A stretch of DNA of 64,000 bases. It comes from Sphingobium naphthae. GTDB lineage: Bacteria; Pseudomonadota; Alphaproteobacteria; Sphingomonadales; Sphingomonadaceae. Position numbers and translations under genes: made by a program. Location of the stretch: positions 62,001 through 126,000 of the forward strand of contig NZ_JAJGNO010000011.1 in NCBI RefSeq assembly GCF_020782235.1. Reading direction: 5' to 3'. How positions within the stretch are numbered: position 1 is the first letter of the stretch; each line of letters starts with the position of its first letter. This document shows positions 1 to 7,727 of the stretch, one piece after another. The notes below the pieces were generated by a model. The model was not told the DNA's origin, did no database searches, and worked only from the letters and a program-made list of their open reading frames with translations.

Positions 1-100
1 TGCCATTGGGCCCATCCTCGGCGAAAGGCGGGCTCAGCCAGTCATAGCGTATGTGGTTCAGGTCCCACAGATGGATATGCGCATCGACAAAGGGAATCAT
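1..100 (-). CDS. Amidohydrolase-family sugar lactonase, N-terminal fragment (probable L-rhamnono-lactonase)
   Basis: Only the first 33 codons lie in the window; the gene runs off the left edge. The fragment begins MIPFVDAHIHLWDLN, the HxHxWD start typical of Amidohydro_2 (COG3618) lactonases that open sugar-acid lactones. The ATG at 100 is preceded by a purine-rich GGGAGAGGA site. It lies downstream of L-rhamnonate dehydratase, a diketo-acid hydrolase and an SDR on the same strand, so the inferred role is opening of L-rhamnono-lactone between the rhamnose dehydrogenase and dehydratase steps. The family call rests on the metal-binding motif; the substrate is inferred from the neighbours. Confidence 0.7.
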   Translation of the reverse strand, partial: MIPFVDAHIHLWDLNHIRYDWLSPPFAEDGPNG

Positions 101-124
101 CCCATCCTCTCCCGTCAGATACTT

Positions 125-205
125 GCCGTTCGCCCTGCGCTTGTCGAAGGACTCCGCGTCTTTTCAAGACAATGAAGGACTTCGACAGGCTCAGCCCGAA
201 CGGGG
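125..205. repeat. Sphingomonad-type intergenic palindromic repeat, copy 1
   Basis: The arm GTTCGCCCTGCGCTTGTCGA (128-147) is matched in inverted orientation by TTCGACAGGCTCAGCCCGAAC (181-201), about 33 bp further on. A second copy of the same design lies at 10608-10685. Elements with a TTCGACA-GCTCAG-CCGAAC core are frequent between genes in sphingomonads (established knowledge). It sits between the SDR gene and the lactonase gene of the leftward rhamnose unit, and could form a cruciform or an RNA hairpin that tunes the distal gene; that role is inference. Confidence 0.75.
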
Positions 206-267
206 AAGTGGAAGTATAAAACGAGGCGCGCCGGGCTCTTGCCGGCCGGTCGCGCCCCATTATCGCG

Positions 268-1017
268 TCAGAATGTCGTGCGCCCGCCCGACGTGTCGAA
301 GGTCGACGCCGTAGTGAAGCTGCACTCCTCGCTCGCCATGAAGCACACCATCGCCGCAGATTCCTCGACCAGGCCCAGCCGCCCCATCGGAATTTTCGAG
401 CGCATATAATCGACCTGGCTTTGCGGCAGCTGATCCAGGATCGGGCTTTCGAACGTCGCGGGCGTCAGCGCATTGGCGATAACGCCCTTGCCGGCCAGTT
501 CCTTGCCCAGGCTCTTGGTGAAGCCGATCACCCCCGCCTTGCTCGCCGAATAGGCGCTGGCGTTGGGATTGCCCTCCTTGCCCGCGACCGACGCCAGATT
601 GACGATCCGGCCATAGCCATTCTCCAGCATGAACGGCACGACCGCCCGGTTGCAGTAGAAGAGGCCATTCAGATTGATGTCGATCACACGCTGCCAGCTA
701 TCGAGCGGATAATCCCATACCGTAGCGGTCGCGCCGGTGATGCCGGCCGAACAGACCAGGATGTCGATCTTGCCCAGCGCCGCCGCGCTGTCCTTGGCGG
801 CGGCGGCGACGGCGGCCTCGTCCGACACGTCCAGCGCCTGTACATGAGTCGCGCCGATCTCGTCCTTCGTCGCGTCCAGCGCATCGGCATTGAGGTCCCA
901 CAGCGCCACCTTGCCGCCCTCGGCGACGATGCGCGCCGCGACCTGCTTGCCTAGGCCCGACGCGCCGCCGGTGACGATGGCGCAGCGGCCTTCAAAGCGT
1001 CCGGGAAAGACGCTCAT
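268..1017 (-). CDS. lra5: SDR-family dehydrogenase, probable L-2-keto-3-deoxyrhamnonate 4-dehydrogenase (LRA5-type)
   Basis: A 249-residue short-chain dehydrogenase. The cofactor loop TGGASGLG is at 16-23, Asp41 after beta-2 favours NAD over NADP, and the catalytic set is Ser143, Tyr156 and Lys160 (YSASK). The ATG at 1017 overlaps the upstream hydrolase stop as ATGA, which marks translational coupling; an in-frame ATG at 1047 would put ten poorly conserved residues inside the neighbour. In the non-phosphorylative rhamnose pathway described for Sphingomonas, an SDR oxidises C4 of 2-keto-3-deoxy-L-rhamnonate before an FAH-family hydrolase cleaves the diketo acid; the gene next door supplies that hydrolase. 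The family is certain and the substrate is inferred from context. Confidence 0.78.
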   Translation of the reverse strand: MSVFPGRFEGRCAIVTGGASGLGKQVAARIVAEGGKVALWDLNADALDATKDEIGATHVQALDVSDEAAVAAAAKDSAAALGKIDILVCSAGITGATATVWDYPLDSWQRVIDINLNGLFYCNRAVVPFMLENGYGRIVNLASVAGKEGNPNASAYSASKAGVIGFTKSLGKELAGKGVIANALTPATFESPILDQLPQSQVDYMRSKIPMGRLGLVEESAAMVCFMASEECSFTTASTFDTSGGRTTF

Positions 1018-1871
1018 CCCAGAACCTCGTCGCCCAGATGGCGCCATTCCGACACCTGCTGGCGCTGCGTACCCAGTTTCGCGATGCCCAGCTCCATGAC
1101 GTCGCCGGCCTTCAGGTAGATGGCGTTGGGCTTCTTGCCTTCGCCCACGCCCGGCGGCGTGCCGGTGATCATCAGGTCGCCGGGATACAGGGTGATATAT
1201 TCGCTGACATAGGAAATCAGCTGGGCGACGTTGAAGATCATCGTCTTCGTGTTGCCGGTCTGCATCCGCTCGCCGTTGATGTCGAGATACATGTCCAGGT
1301 CCTGCGGGTCGCCTACTTCATCGGGCGTCACCAGCCACGGGCCGACCGGGCAGAATGTGTCATGCCCCTTGCCCTTGCTCCACTGGGTGCCGCGCTGCTT
1401 CTGGTTGAAGCGTTCCGACACGTCGTTGACCAGGACATAGCCCGCGACCTTGGACAGCGCCTCATCCTCGCTGACGAAGCGGCATGTCTCGCCGATCACC
1501 ACGCCCAGTTCGACCTCCCAGTCGCCATGGGTGGAATTTTTCGGCAGCACCACTTCGTCATTGGGACCGTTGAGCGACGAGAGCGCCTTCATGAACATCA
1601 TCGGCTCGGTCGGGATCGGCAGGTTCGACTCGATCGCATGGTCCTCATAATTGAGGCCGATGGCGACGATCTTGCCGATGCCCTTGACCGGCACGCCATA
1701 GCGCGGCTCGCCCTCGACCAGCGGCAGCGACTCGACATCCGCGCCCTTGGCGGCGGCCAGCGTCTCGATCGTCAGTTCGGGCACCACGCCCGACAGGTCG
1801 CGGATCCGGCCGTCTGTATCGACGATACCGGGCTTTTCCTGGCCACGCTGGCCAAAACGGCAGAATTTCAT
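1014..1871 (-). CDS. lra6: Fumarylacetoacetate-hydrolase family protein, probable L-2,4-diketo-3-deoxyrhamnonate hydrolase (LRA6-type)
   Basis: A 285-residue FAH-superfamily enzyme. The C-terminal catalytic fold starts near residue 68 (IVAIGLNYEDHA). Likely metal ligands are Glu119 and Glu121 in DWEVELG and Asp150 in VNDVSER. The C-terminal TGTPPGVG loop is also typical. Proteins of this type hydrolyse a C-C bond of diketo acids. Placed between rhamnonate dehydratase and an SDR, the expected reaction splits 2,4-diketo-3-deoxy-L-rhamnonate into pyruvate and L-lactate. The same operon type in L-fucose users would give the same products, so a fuconate-derived substrate is the main alternative. 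A purine-rich AGAGAG precedes the ATG at 1871. Confidence 0.82.
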   Translation of the reverse strand: MKFCRFGQRGQEKPGIVDTDGRIRDLSGVVPELTIETLAAAKGADVESLPLVEGEPRYGVPVKGIGKIVAIGLNYEDHAIESNLPIPTEPMMFMKALSSLNGPNDEVVLPKNSTHGDWEVELGVVIGETCRFVSEDEALSKVAGYVLVNDVSERFNQKQRGTQWSKGKGHDTFCPVGPWLVTPDEVGDPQDLDMYLDINGERMQTGNTKTMIFNVAQLISYVSEYITLYPGDLMITGTPPGVGEGKKPNAIYLKAGDVMELGIAKLGTQRQQVSEWRHLGDEVLG

Positions 1872-1910
1872 GGGATCAGTCTCTCTTCTGTCGGATCGAT
1901 GGTTGGGGAA

Positions 1911-3104
1911 TCAATGAGTGTAGGGGCGGTGCATCGCGATGTCGGGATTGAGGTCGACGCCAAAGCCCGGCTTGTCGAGCGCGCTCACCTTCATGCGGCC
2001 ATTGTCCGGCACCGGCTCGCCCAGCAATTGCGGATGGAACATCGGCACCACTTCGGTCGGCCCCGGGTGCATCATCAGATATTCGGCAAAGGGCGAATTG
2101 TGGCGGGTGATGACGAAATGATAGGAATAGACCGATGACCCGTGCGGCACGACCATCTTGCCATGCGCGTCGGCCAGCGCGCTGATCTTGAGCAATTCGG
2201 TCACGCCGCCGCACCAGCCGACATCGGGCTGGATGATGTCGCAGCAGTCCATCTCCATCAGCATGCGAAAGCCCCAGCGAGTCGCCTCATGCTCGCCGGT
2301 GGTGACCAGCATGCCCTTGGGCACGTTGCGCTTCAACGCGGCATAGCCCCAATAATCGTCCGGGCTGATCGCTTCCTCGATCCATTTAAGGCCCAGATCA
2401 TGCGCGGCGATGGCGAGCCGGGTGGCATAGTCGACGTCCAGCGCCATCCAGCAATCCCACATCAGCCAGAAATCCTCCCCGACCCTGGACCGCATGTCGG
2501 CCAGTTCGGCGATATTCTTGCTTAGGCCCTCGACGCCTTCGGCCGGACCATGGTGCAGCGGCATCTTGCCGCCGATGAAGCCGAATTCCTTCGCCTTGTC
2601 CGGCCGCGCGCCGGTGGCGTAAAATTGCAGTTCATCGCGCACCGCGCCGCCCAGCAAATGATAGACCGGCTCCTGCCGCAACTTGCCCAGCAGATCCCAC
2701 AGCGCCAGGTCGACGCCGGAAATGGCGTTCACGACCAGTCCCTTGCGGCCATAATATTGAGTCGAAAAATACATCTGGTCCCAGATTTTCTCGTAATCGG
2801 TGGGCGCGCGCCCTTCCAGGAACCGGGCGAGATGCTTTTCCACGATATAGGCGGCCGGTTCGCCGCCAGTGGTCACTGCAAAGCCGACCGTGCCGTCCTC
2901 CGCCTCGATCTCCACCACCAGCGTGCCCAGCACGTTGATGCCGAAGCTCTGACGCGACTGGCGATATTCGGGATAGCGCGACATCGGCGTCGCGATGTGA
3001 TCGTCGATCCAGTGGCCCTCGCCCTGGTCATGATAGTCGGCGCCGCCCCCGCGCACGGTGAAGGCCCGGACATATTTGATCTTCGGCAAGCTCACGATCG
3101 GCAC
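1911..3104 (-). CDS. rhmD: L-rhamnonate dehydratase (enolase superfamily)
   Basis: A 397-residue enolase-superfamily acid-sugar dehydratase that converts L-rhamnonate to 2-keto-3-deoxy-L-rhamnonate. The N-terminus (PKIKYVRAF, then [19 protein letters not shown]), the C-terminal RPYTH and long conserved stretches match the RhmD group closely. Likely Mg ligands are Asp217 (MWDCWM), Glu243 (WIEE) and Glu271 (TTGEHE); Asp294 and His321 (VVPHGSS) form the expected acid/base pair. The GTG at 3104 is chosen because AAGGAG lies exactly 7 nt upstream and the protein then begins like known RhmD; the longer ATG version adds 21 arginine-rich residues. It is the first gene of the leftward rhamnose unit, divergent from the IclR gene. 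Confidence 0.93.
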   Translation of the reverse strand: MPIVSLPKIKYVRAFTVRGGGADYHDQGEGHWIDDHIATPMSRYPEYRQSRQSFGINVLGTLVVEIEAEDGTVGFAVTTGGEPAAYIVEKHLARFLEGRAPTDYEKIWDQMYFSTQYYGRKGLVVNAISGVDLALWDLLGKLRQEPVYHLLGGAVRDELQFYATGARPDKAKEFGFIGGKMPLHHGPAEGVEGLSKNIAELADMRSRVGEDFWLMWDCWMALDVDYATRLAIAAHDLGLKWIEEAISPDDYWGYAALKRNVPKGMLVTTGEHEATRWGFRMLMEMDCCDIIQPDVGWCGGVTELLKISALADAHGKMVVPHGSSVYSYHFVITRHNSPFAEYLMMHPGPTEVVPMFHPQLLGEPVPDNGRMKVSALDKPGFGVDLNPDIAMHRPYTH

Positions 3105-3259
3105 GCACTCACTCCTTGAACCCCTGCCGCCGCCCGGATTCGGGGAACGACGGCAACCTGTTTGCATATGCGGTCAAACTCGCAGGACATGGGCGAGCAT
3201 GAGGGTCTGGCGCGATCGAGAAGAATCATGTCGGCCCCTCCTTCACCCTTGTTTTTCTC

Positions 3260-3296
3260 ATTTTGTGGGATAGAGTATTAGTAGATGAGACAAAAT
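3260..3296. promoter_or_regulatory. Candidate operator: ATTTTGT / ACAAAAT dyad between rhmD and the IclR gene
   Basis: In the 237-bp divergent spacer, ATTTTGT (3260-3266) is mirrored by ACAAAAT (3290-3296) across 23 bp of AT-rich sequence, in an otherwise GC-rich background. The position between a sugar-acid catabolic gene and its probable IclR regulator suits an operator or overlapping divergent promoters. The arms are short and no convincing -35/-10 pair was found, so this is tentative. Confidence 0.35.
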
Positions 3297-3341
3297 TCGT
3301 CAAACCCTGAATCGGGTCCAAAGGCGGGAGGACGAGAGGAT

Positions 3342-4151
3342 ATGGCGGACGGCGGGGACAGGACCGAAACGGCCAAGGCGTCGGGATCGCAAACGCTGCA
3401 GCGCGGGCTCGACCTGCTCGACCAGGTGATCGACGGCCCGGTGAAGCTCGCCGACCTGTCCGAACGCATGGGCCTCACGCGCTCGACCACGCATCGCCTC
3501 GCCAATGCGCTGGTCGATCGCGGCTTCCTGACCTTCCTCCCGCGCGAGGGCTATCAGTTGGGGCCCAAGCTGCTGCAACTGGGTTTCCTCGCGCAGAGCC
3601 AGGCCGATGTGGTGCAGATCGCGCGCCCGCATCTGGAGGCGCTGGCCGCCGCCAGCGAGGATGTGGTGCATCTGGGCCGGCTCGACGGCGACCAGGCGCT
3701 GTATCTCGACAAGATACCCGGCCGCCGCCGCGTTGAAATCTCCAGCCGCATCGGCGATCGCCAGCCGCTCACCTCCACCGGTCTTGGCAAGGCCTTGCTG
3801 CTCGACGATCCCGAAGCCAATTGGCGCCGCCTGTTCGACGCCGACCAGGCGGCGGGCACGCATCCGGTGGACTATTATGTCTGGCTCGACCGGATGCGCG
3901 GCTATGCCGGCGCCGGACGCGCCTTCGACCTGGAGGAGAATGAGGATCAGATACGCTGCGTCGCCGCCCCCATTCGCGACGCATCGGGTGCCATCGTCGC
4001 CGCCATCAGCCTGTCGAGCGCCGCTCAATATATGGACGACGCGCGCATGGACATGCTGACCGAAGACGTCCGCGCCACCGCGCAGAAAGTCAGCGCGGAC
4101 CTGGGCTGGACTCCCGGCGTCAAGCCACCCCGCCGCCTCGCGAGACGCTAG
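3342..4151 (+). CDS. IclR-family transcriptional regulator
   Basis: A 269-residue regulator. The winged helix-turn-helix is near residues 35-62 (KLADLSERMGLTRSTTHRL, then a GFLTF wing), followed by an IclR effector-binding domain from about 85 to 260. The ATG at 3342 is preferred over the in-frame ATG at 3285: GGGAGG ends 9 nt upstream of 3342, while the earlier codon has no ribosome site and lies in the AT-rich promoter zone. It is divergent from rhmD and upstream of the rhamnose dehydrogenase gene, so it probably controls both arms in response to a rhamnose-pathway acid. Whether it represses or activates cannot be read from the sequence. Confidence 0.9.
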   Translation: MADGGDRTETAKASGSQTLQRGLDLLDQVIDGPVKLADLSERMGLTRSTTHRLANALVDRGFLTFLPREGYQLGPKLLQLGFLAQSQADVVQIARPHLEALAAASEDVVHLGRLDGDQALYLDKIPGRRRVEISSRIGDRQPLTSTGLGKALLLDDPEANWRRLFDADQAAGTHPVDYYVWLDRMRGYAGAGRAFDLEENEDQIRCVAAPIRDASGAIVAAISLSSAAQYMDDARMDMLTEDVRATAQKVSADLGWTPGVKPPRRLARR

Positions 4152-4180
4152 AGGCATGACCCGGCTCGCCTCCTCCCGAA

Positions 4181-4307
4181 ATCCTCCCCCATGGGGGAAC
4201 GGGGACCGCCAGCGAAGCTGGTGGTGGAGGGGTGTCACCCTATCGAGAGGGAGCGCACCCCTCCGTCCGGCGCGCCGCGCCACCCATCTCCCCTTGCACG
4301 GGAGGAT
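4181..4307. repeat. Intergenic inverted-repeat element (MITE/REP-like) with ATCCTCCC ends
   Basis: The ends are inverted copies: ATCCTCCC at 4181-4188 and GGGAGGAT at 4300-4307, with further pairing inside (GGAGGGGTG on the left, CACCCCTCC on the right, GGGGA and TCCCC near the tips). Elements of this layout are scattered between genes in sphingomonads. It fills most of the 195-bp gap between the IclR gene and the rhamnose dehydrogenase gene and could weaken read-through or serve as a processing hairpin; no coding capacity is seen. Confidence 0.65.
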
Positions 4308-4346
4308 CATCGTCACTCACATCCCGATCAAGGAAGGCCTGATCCC

Positions 4347-5111
4347 ATGAAGCTGCTTGAAGGCAAGACCGTCCTCGTCACCGGCGCATCCACCGGCATC
4401 GGCCGCGCCGCCGCCATCGGCGCCGCCCGGCATGGCGCCGATGTCGTCATCAACTATGCCCATAGCGACGGCCCGGCCGCCAGCTGCGTCGCTGAAATCG
4501 AGGCGCTCGGCCAGCGGGCCATCGCGGTCAAGGGCGACGTCGCCGACCCGCAGACCGCGCAGGACTTCGTGGCCAGGGCGGTGGACGCCTTCGGCAAGGT
4601 CGATGTCATGGTCAGCAATGCGGGCATCTGCCCCTTCCACGCCTTTCTCGACATGCCCGTCGACGTGGTGGAGCGCACTTTCAAGGTGAACCTCCACGGC
4701 GCCTATTTCATGGTGCAGGCGGCCGCGCAGCAGATGGTGAAACAGGGCCATGGCGGCGCCATCGTCGCCGTGTCCTCCATCTCCGCGCTGGTCGGCGGCG
4801 AATATCAGACCCATTACACCCCGACCAAGGCGGGGGTGCATTCGCTGATGCAATCGACCGCCATCGCGCTCGGCAAGCATGGCATACGCTGCAACAGCGT
4901 CCTGCCCGGCACCATCCTCACCGAAATCAACAAGGACGACCTCGCCGACCAGGAAAAGCGGGCGTATATGGAAAAGCGCACCCCGCTCGGCCGCCTCGGC
5001 CAGCCCGAGGATCTCGCCGGCCCGATCGTCTTCCTCGCCTCCGACATGGCCGCCTATGTCACTGGCGCGGCGCTGCTGGTCGATGGCGGCATGTATGTGA
5101 ATTTGCAGTGA
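4347..5111 (+). CDS. lra1: L-rhamnose 1-dehydrogenase (SDR family, LRA1-type)
   Basis: A 254-residue SDR. It has TGASTGIG at 12-19, NAG at 91-93, catalytic Tyr157 and Lys161, and the substrate-side signature GICPFHAFLDMP followed by the C-terminus DGGMYVNLQ, which I recognise from NAD(P)-linked L-rhamnose 1-dehydrogenases of the non-phosphorylative pathway. It would oxidise L-rhamnose to the lactone in the cytoplasm. The ATG at 4347 has AAGGAAGG upstream; the longer reading frame to 4191 only runs through the repeat element. It is the first gene of a tightly packed unit with two esterases and lutABC. Confidence 0.85.
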   Translation: MKLLEGKTVLVTGASTGIGRAAAIGAARHGADVVINYAHSDGPAASCVAEIEALGQRAIAVKGDVADPQTAQDFVARAVDAFGKVDVMVSNAGICPFHAFLDMPVDVVERTFKVNLHGAYFMVQAAAQQMVKQGHGGAIVAVSSISALVGGEYQTHYTPTKAGVHSLMQSTAIALGKHGIRCNSVLPGTILTEINKDDLADQEKRAYMEKRTPLGRLGQPEDLAGPIVFLASDMAAYVTGAALLVDGGMYVNLQ

Positions 5112-5188
5112 TCCCGACGCCCTCCCGCTCCCGCTTCGCCCTGCGCCCGAACGGGAAAGAGGCGCGCGGACTCAATGGAGGCGCGCGC

Positions 5189-5995
5189 ATGGGGATCGCC
5201 GCGAAAATCGTCGCCACGCTCGCGGCGCTGCTCGCGCCGCTGCCTGCCTTGGCCACCCGTCCTGGCGACACCATCCTGATCGCCGGCGATTCGACCGCCT
5301 CCACCTACAAAGGCGATCGCTACCCCCAGACCGGCTGGGGACAGATGCTGTCCTGCGGCCTGTCCCCCGACATGCGCGTGCGCAATCACGCCATGGGCGG
5401 CCGCTCGACCCGCACCTTCCTGGCCGAAGGCCGCTGGGAGGCGCTGCTGGCCGACATGCTGCCCGGCGACACGGTGCTGATCCAGTTCGGCCATAATGAC
5501 GCGAGCCGCAACCGGCCGCAGCGCTGGGCGCCCGCGCGCACCGACTATCGCGACGCCCTGCTGCGCTTCATCTGGGACGTGCGCACCGCCGGGGGCCAGC
5601 CCGTCCTCCTGACCCCGGTCGCGCGCCGCAGCTTCGGCCCCGATGGCCGGGCGAAGGCCGACTTCGCCGACTATAGCGCGGTCGTGCGCGAACTGGCCGC
5701 CAGCACCGGCACGCCGCTCATCGACCTTGAATCCCTCTCGCGCGCCTGGGTCGACCGCGCCGGGCGCGACGGGTCGGCCCGCTATTATCTCCACTATGGC
5801 CCGCAGGATCATGTCCCCGCCTTCCCCAAGGGGATCAGCGACGACACGCATTTCAGCGAACTGGGCGCGCGGCAAGTGGCCGATCTTGTCGCGGGCGGGT
5901 TGAAGGCGCTGAACCTCCCCGTCTCCGCCCGCGTGCTGGCGCAGCGCCCGGCGCTCACCCGCGCCACCCCGCTCGGCCGCACGGAGTGCCAATGA
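5189..5995 (+). CDS. Secreted SGNH esterase, rhamnogalacturonan acetylesterase type
   Basis: A 268-residue exported esterase of the GDSL/SGNH fold. Residues 1-23 form a Sec-type signal peptide (hydrophobic core, PALA end). Block I is GDSTAS with nucleophile Ser35, block III is GHND with Asn103, and block V is DDTHFSE with Asp218 or Asp219 and His221. This set matches bacterial rhamnogalacturonan acetylesterases (CE12-like), which remove acetyl groups from galacturonate of the RG-I backbone. The ATG at 5189 is chosen for its signal peptide and GGAG site 8 nt upstream; a GTG at 5108 would bury the signal peptide. Its stop overlaps the next start. Confidence 0.83.
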   Translation: MGIAAKIVATLAALLAPLPALATRPGDTILIAGDSTASTYKGDRYPQTGWGQMLSCGLSPDMRVRNHAMGGRSTRTFLAEGRWEALLADMLPGDTVLIQFGHNDASRNRPQRWAPARTDYRDALLRFIWDVRTAGGQPVLLTPVARRSFGPDGRAKADFADYSAVVRELAASTGTPLIDLESLSRAWVDRAGRDGSARYYLHYGPQDHVPAFPKGISDDTHFSELGARQVADLVAGGLKALNLPVSARVLAQRPALTRATPLGRTECQ

Positions 5996-6975
5996 CGATG
6001 TTCGACCTCGACCGCCGCACGATCATGGCGGGCGCACTCGCCGGCGCCGCCCTCTCGTCTGCCGCGCGCGCGCAAAGCTTCCCCCTGCCCTCGGGCTTCA
6101 CCCGCTTCCCGATCTGGCCGGGCAAGGCGCCCGGGGGCGATCGCGTGACGGTCAGGGAAGTCGAAACGCTGCGCCGCGCGGACAGCGGCCCGGACGATGG
6201 CGTGTTCGCGCATATCGTCACCCCCACCCTCACCATGTTGCGGCCCGAGGCGGTGGGGGCCAAGCCCAATGGCGCGGCCATGCTGCTCTTCCCCGGCGGC
6301 GGCTATCTGCGCGTCGCCATCGGCCATGAAGGCTATGCCATCGCCCGCCGTTTCGCGCAGGCGGGCTATATCTGCTTCATCCTCCTCTACCGCCTGCCCG
6401 CCGACGGGTGGGCGGCCGGCCCGCAAGCGCCGCTGCAGGACGCGCAGCGTGCGCTGCGCATGGTGCGGGGGCTGGCCGCGCGCGAGAAATTCGACGCCGG
6501 CCGTGTCGGCGTCATGGGCTTTTCCGCCGGCGGCCATCTCGCCGCCTGGCTCACCAGCCGCGCGCCGGTCGACAGCTATGCGCCGGGCGACCCGCTCGAT
6601 CGCGAACCGCTCGACGCCGCGCTCGCCGCCTATCTCTATCCCGTCATCCTGATGCAGGGCGGGTTCGTCCATGCCGGATCGCGCACCCAGCTGCTCGGCG
6701 CCGATCCGTCCGCGCCGCAAAGGCGCGCGCACTCGCTGGAACAGGATGTCAGCCCGCGCACCCCGCCGGTCTTCCTCGCCCATGCGCTCGACGACAAGGC
6801 GGTGCCGCCCGAAAACAGCCTCGCCATGCTCGCCGCGCTGCGCGCCAAGGGCGTCGCCGCCGAATGTCATCTGTTCGAAAGCGGCGGCCATGGCTTCGGC
6901 CTCGTGCCCCCGCCCGCAGCGCCCGCCCACTGGCCCGACCTCTTCCTTTCCTTCGCCCGGCGGCACGGCCTGTGA
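5992..6975 (+). CDS. Exported alpha/beta-hydrolase esterase (pectin/xylan acetylesterase-like)
   Basis: A 327-residue alpha/beta hydrolase of the BD-FAE/Aes type. Residues 1-28 look like a twin-arginine signal (DLDRRTIMAGALAGAALSS, then ARAQ). The oxyanion segment is FPGGGY near 100-105, the nucleophile is Ser178 in GFSAGG, and the triad is completed by Asp267 or Asp268 (HALDD) and His300 (GGHGFG). It probably hydrolyses acetyl or short acyl esters on plant polysaccharide; the exact ester is unknown. The ATG at 5992 overlaps the upstream stop (ATGA) and has GGAG nearby; a GTG six bases earlier is possible. Confidence 0.75.
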   Translation: MTMFDLDRRTIMAGALAGAALSSAARAQSFPLPSGFTRFPIWPGKAPGGDRVTVREVETLRRADSGPDDGVFAHIVTPTLTMLRPEAVGAKPNGAAMLLFPGGGYLRVAIGHEGYAIARRFAQAGYICFILLYRLPADGWAAGPQAPLQDAQRALRMVRGLAAREKFDAGRVGVMGFSAGGHLAAWLTSRAPVDSYAPGDPLDREPLDAALAAYLYPVILMQGGFVHAGSRTQLLGADPSAPQRRAHSLEQDVSPRTPPVFLAHALDDKAVPPENSLAMLAALRAKGVAAECHLFESGGHGFGLVPPPAAPAHWPDLFLSFARRHGL

Positions 6976-7727
6976 CGCAGTCGGTCGCCCTGTTCGTCAC
7001 CTGCCTGGTCGACATGATGCGCCCGCGCATCGGCTTCGCCGCGATCCGCGCGCTCGAAGCGGCCGGCTGCGACGTCGTCGTGCCGCAGGGTCAGACCTGC
7101 TGCGGCCAGCCCGCGCTCAACAGCGGCGACCGCGCCCATGCCATCGCGCTGGCGAAGCAGACGATCGCGGCGCTCGAACCCTGTCCGGCTATCGTCGTCC
7201 CCTCGGGCTCCTGCGCCGGCACCATCCGCTGCCATTATCCCGAACTGTTCGAAGGCGATGCGGACTGGCTCCCCCGGGCGCAGGCGGTGGCCGCGAAAAC
7301 CTACGAGATCATGGCCTATCTGGACGAGGTGCTGGGCTGGAAACCCGATGGCGTTCGCCTCGACGCGACCGCCACCTATCATGACAGCTGCTCGGGCCTG
7401 CGCGAACTGGGGGTGAAGGCGCAGCCGCGCCGCCTGCTCGCCCAGGTCCAGGGCCTATCCCTGACCCCGCTCGCCGGCGAGGAGACATGCTGCGGCTTTG
7501 GCGGCACCTTCTGCGTCAAATATCCCGCCATCTCGAACGCCATCGTCGGCGAAAAGGCCGACGCCATCGCCGCCACCGGCGCCGACCTGCTGCTGGCGGG
7601 CGACCTTGGCTGCCTCATGAACATGGCGGGCAAGCTGCATCGCGACGGCAGCCCGGTGCGCGCCTATCACGCCATCGAACTGATCGCGGGCATGGGCGAT
7701 GGCCCCGCCATCGGGGAGGAGCCATGA
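6972..7727 (+). CDS. lutA: L-lactate utilisation protein LutA (LldE), Fe-S oxidoreductase
   Basis: A 251-residue protein with two cysteine-rich CCG domains: Cys11, then CCGQPALNSG at 43-52 and SGSCAG, and in the second half YHDSCSGLRELG and CCGFGGTFCVKYP. These motifs define the LutA/GlpC-type subunit. LutABC together oxidise L-lactate to pyruvate at the membrane side of the cytoplasm. The GTG at 6972 overlaps the esterase stop as GTGA, so the gene is translationally coupled to polysaccharide esterases, which is unusual company and points to lactate arising from rhamnose. Longer upstream reading is a shadow of the esterase gene. Confidence 0.92.
   Translation: MTQSVALFVTCLVDMMRPRIGFAAIRALEAAGCDVVVPQGQTCCGQPALNSGDRAHAIALAKQTIAALEPCPAIVVPSGSCAGTIRCHYPELFEGDADWLPRAQAVAAKTYEIMAYLDEVLGWKPDGVRLDATATYHDSCSGLRELGVKAQPRRLLAQVQGLSLTPLAGEETCCGFGGTFCVKYPAISNAIVGEKADAIAATGADLLLAGDLGCLMNMAGKLHRDGSPVRAYHAIELIAGMGDGPAIGEEP

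Noticed and set aside
3285..3341. A longer N-terminus for the IclR regulator from ATG 3285.
   Set aside because: No ribosome site, and the added residues lie in AT-rich promoter-like DNA containing the dyad.
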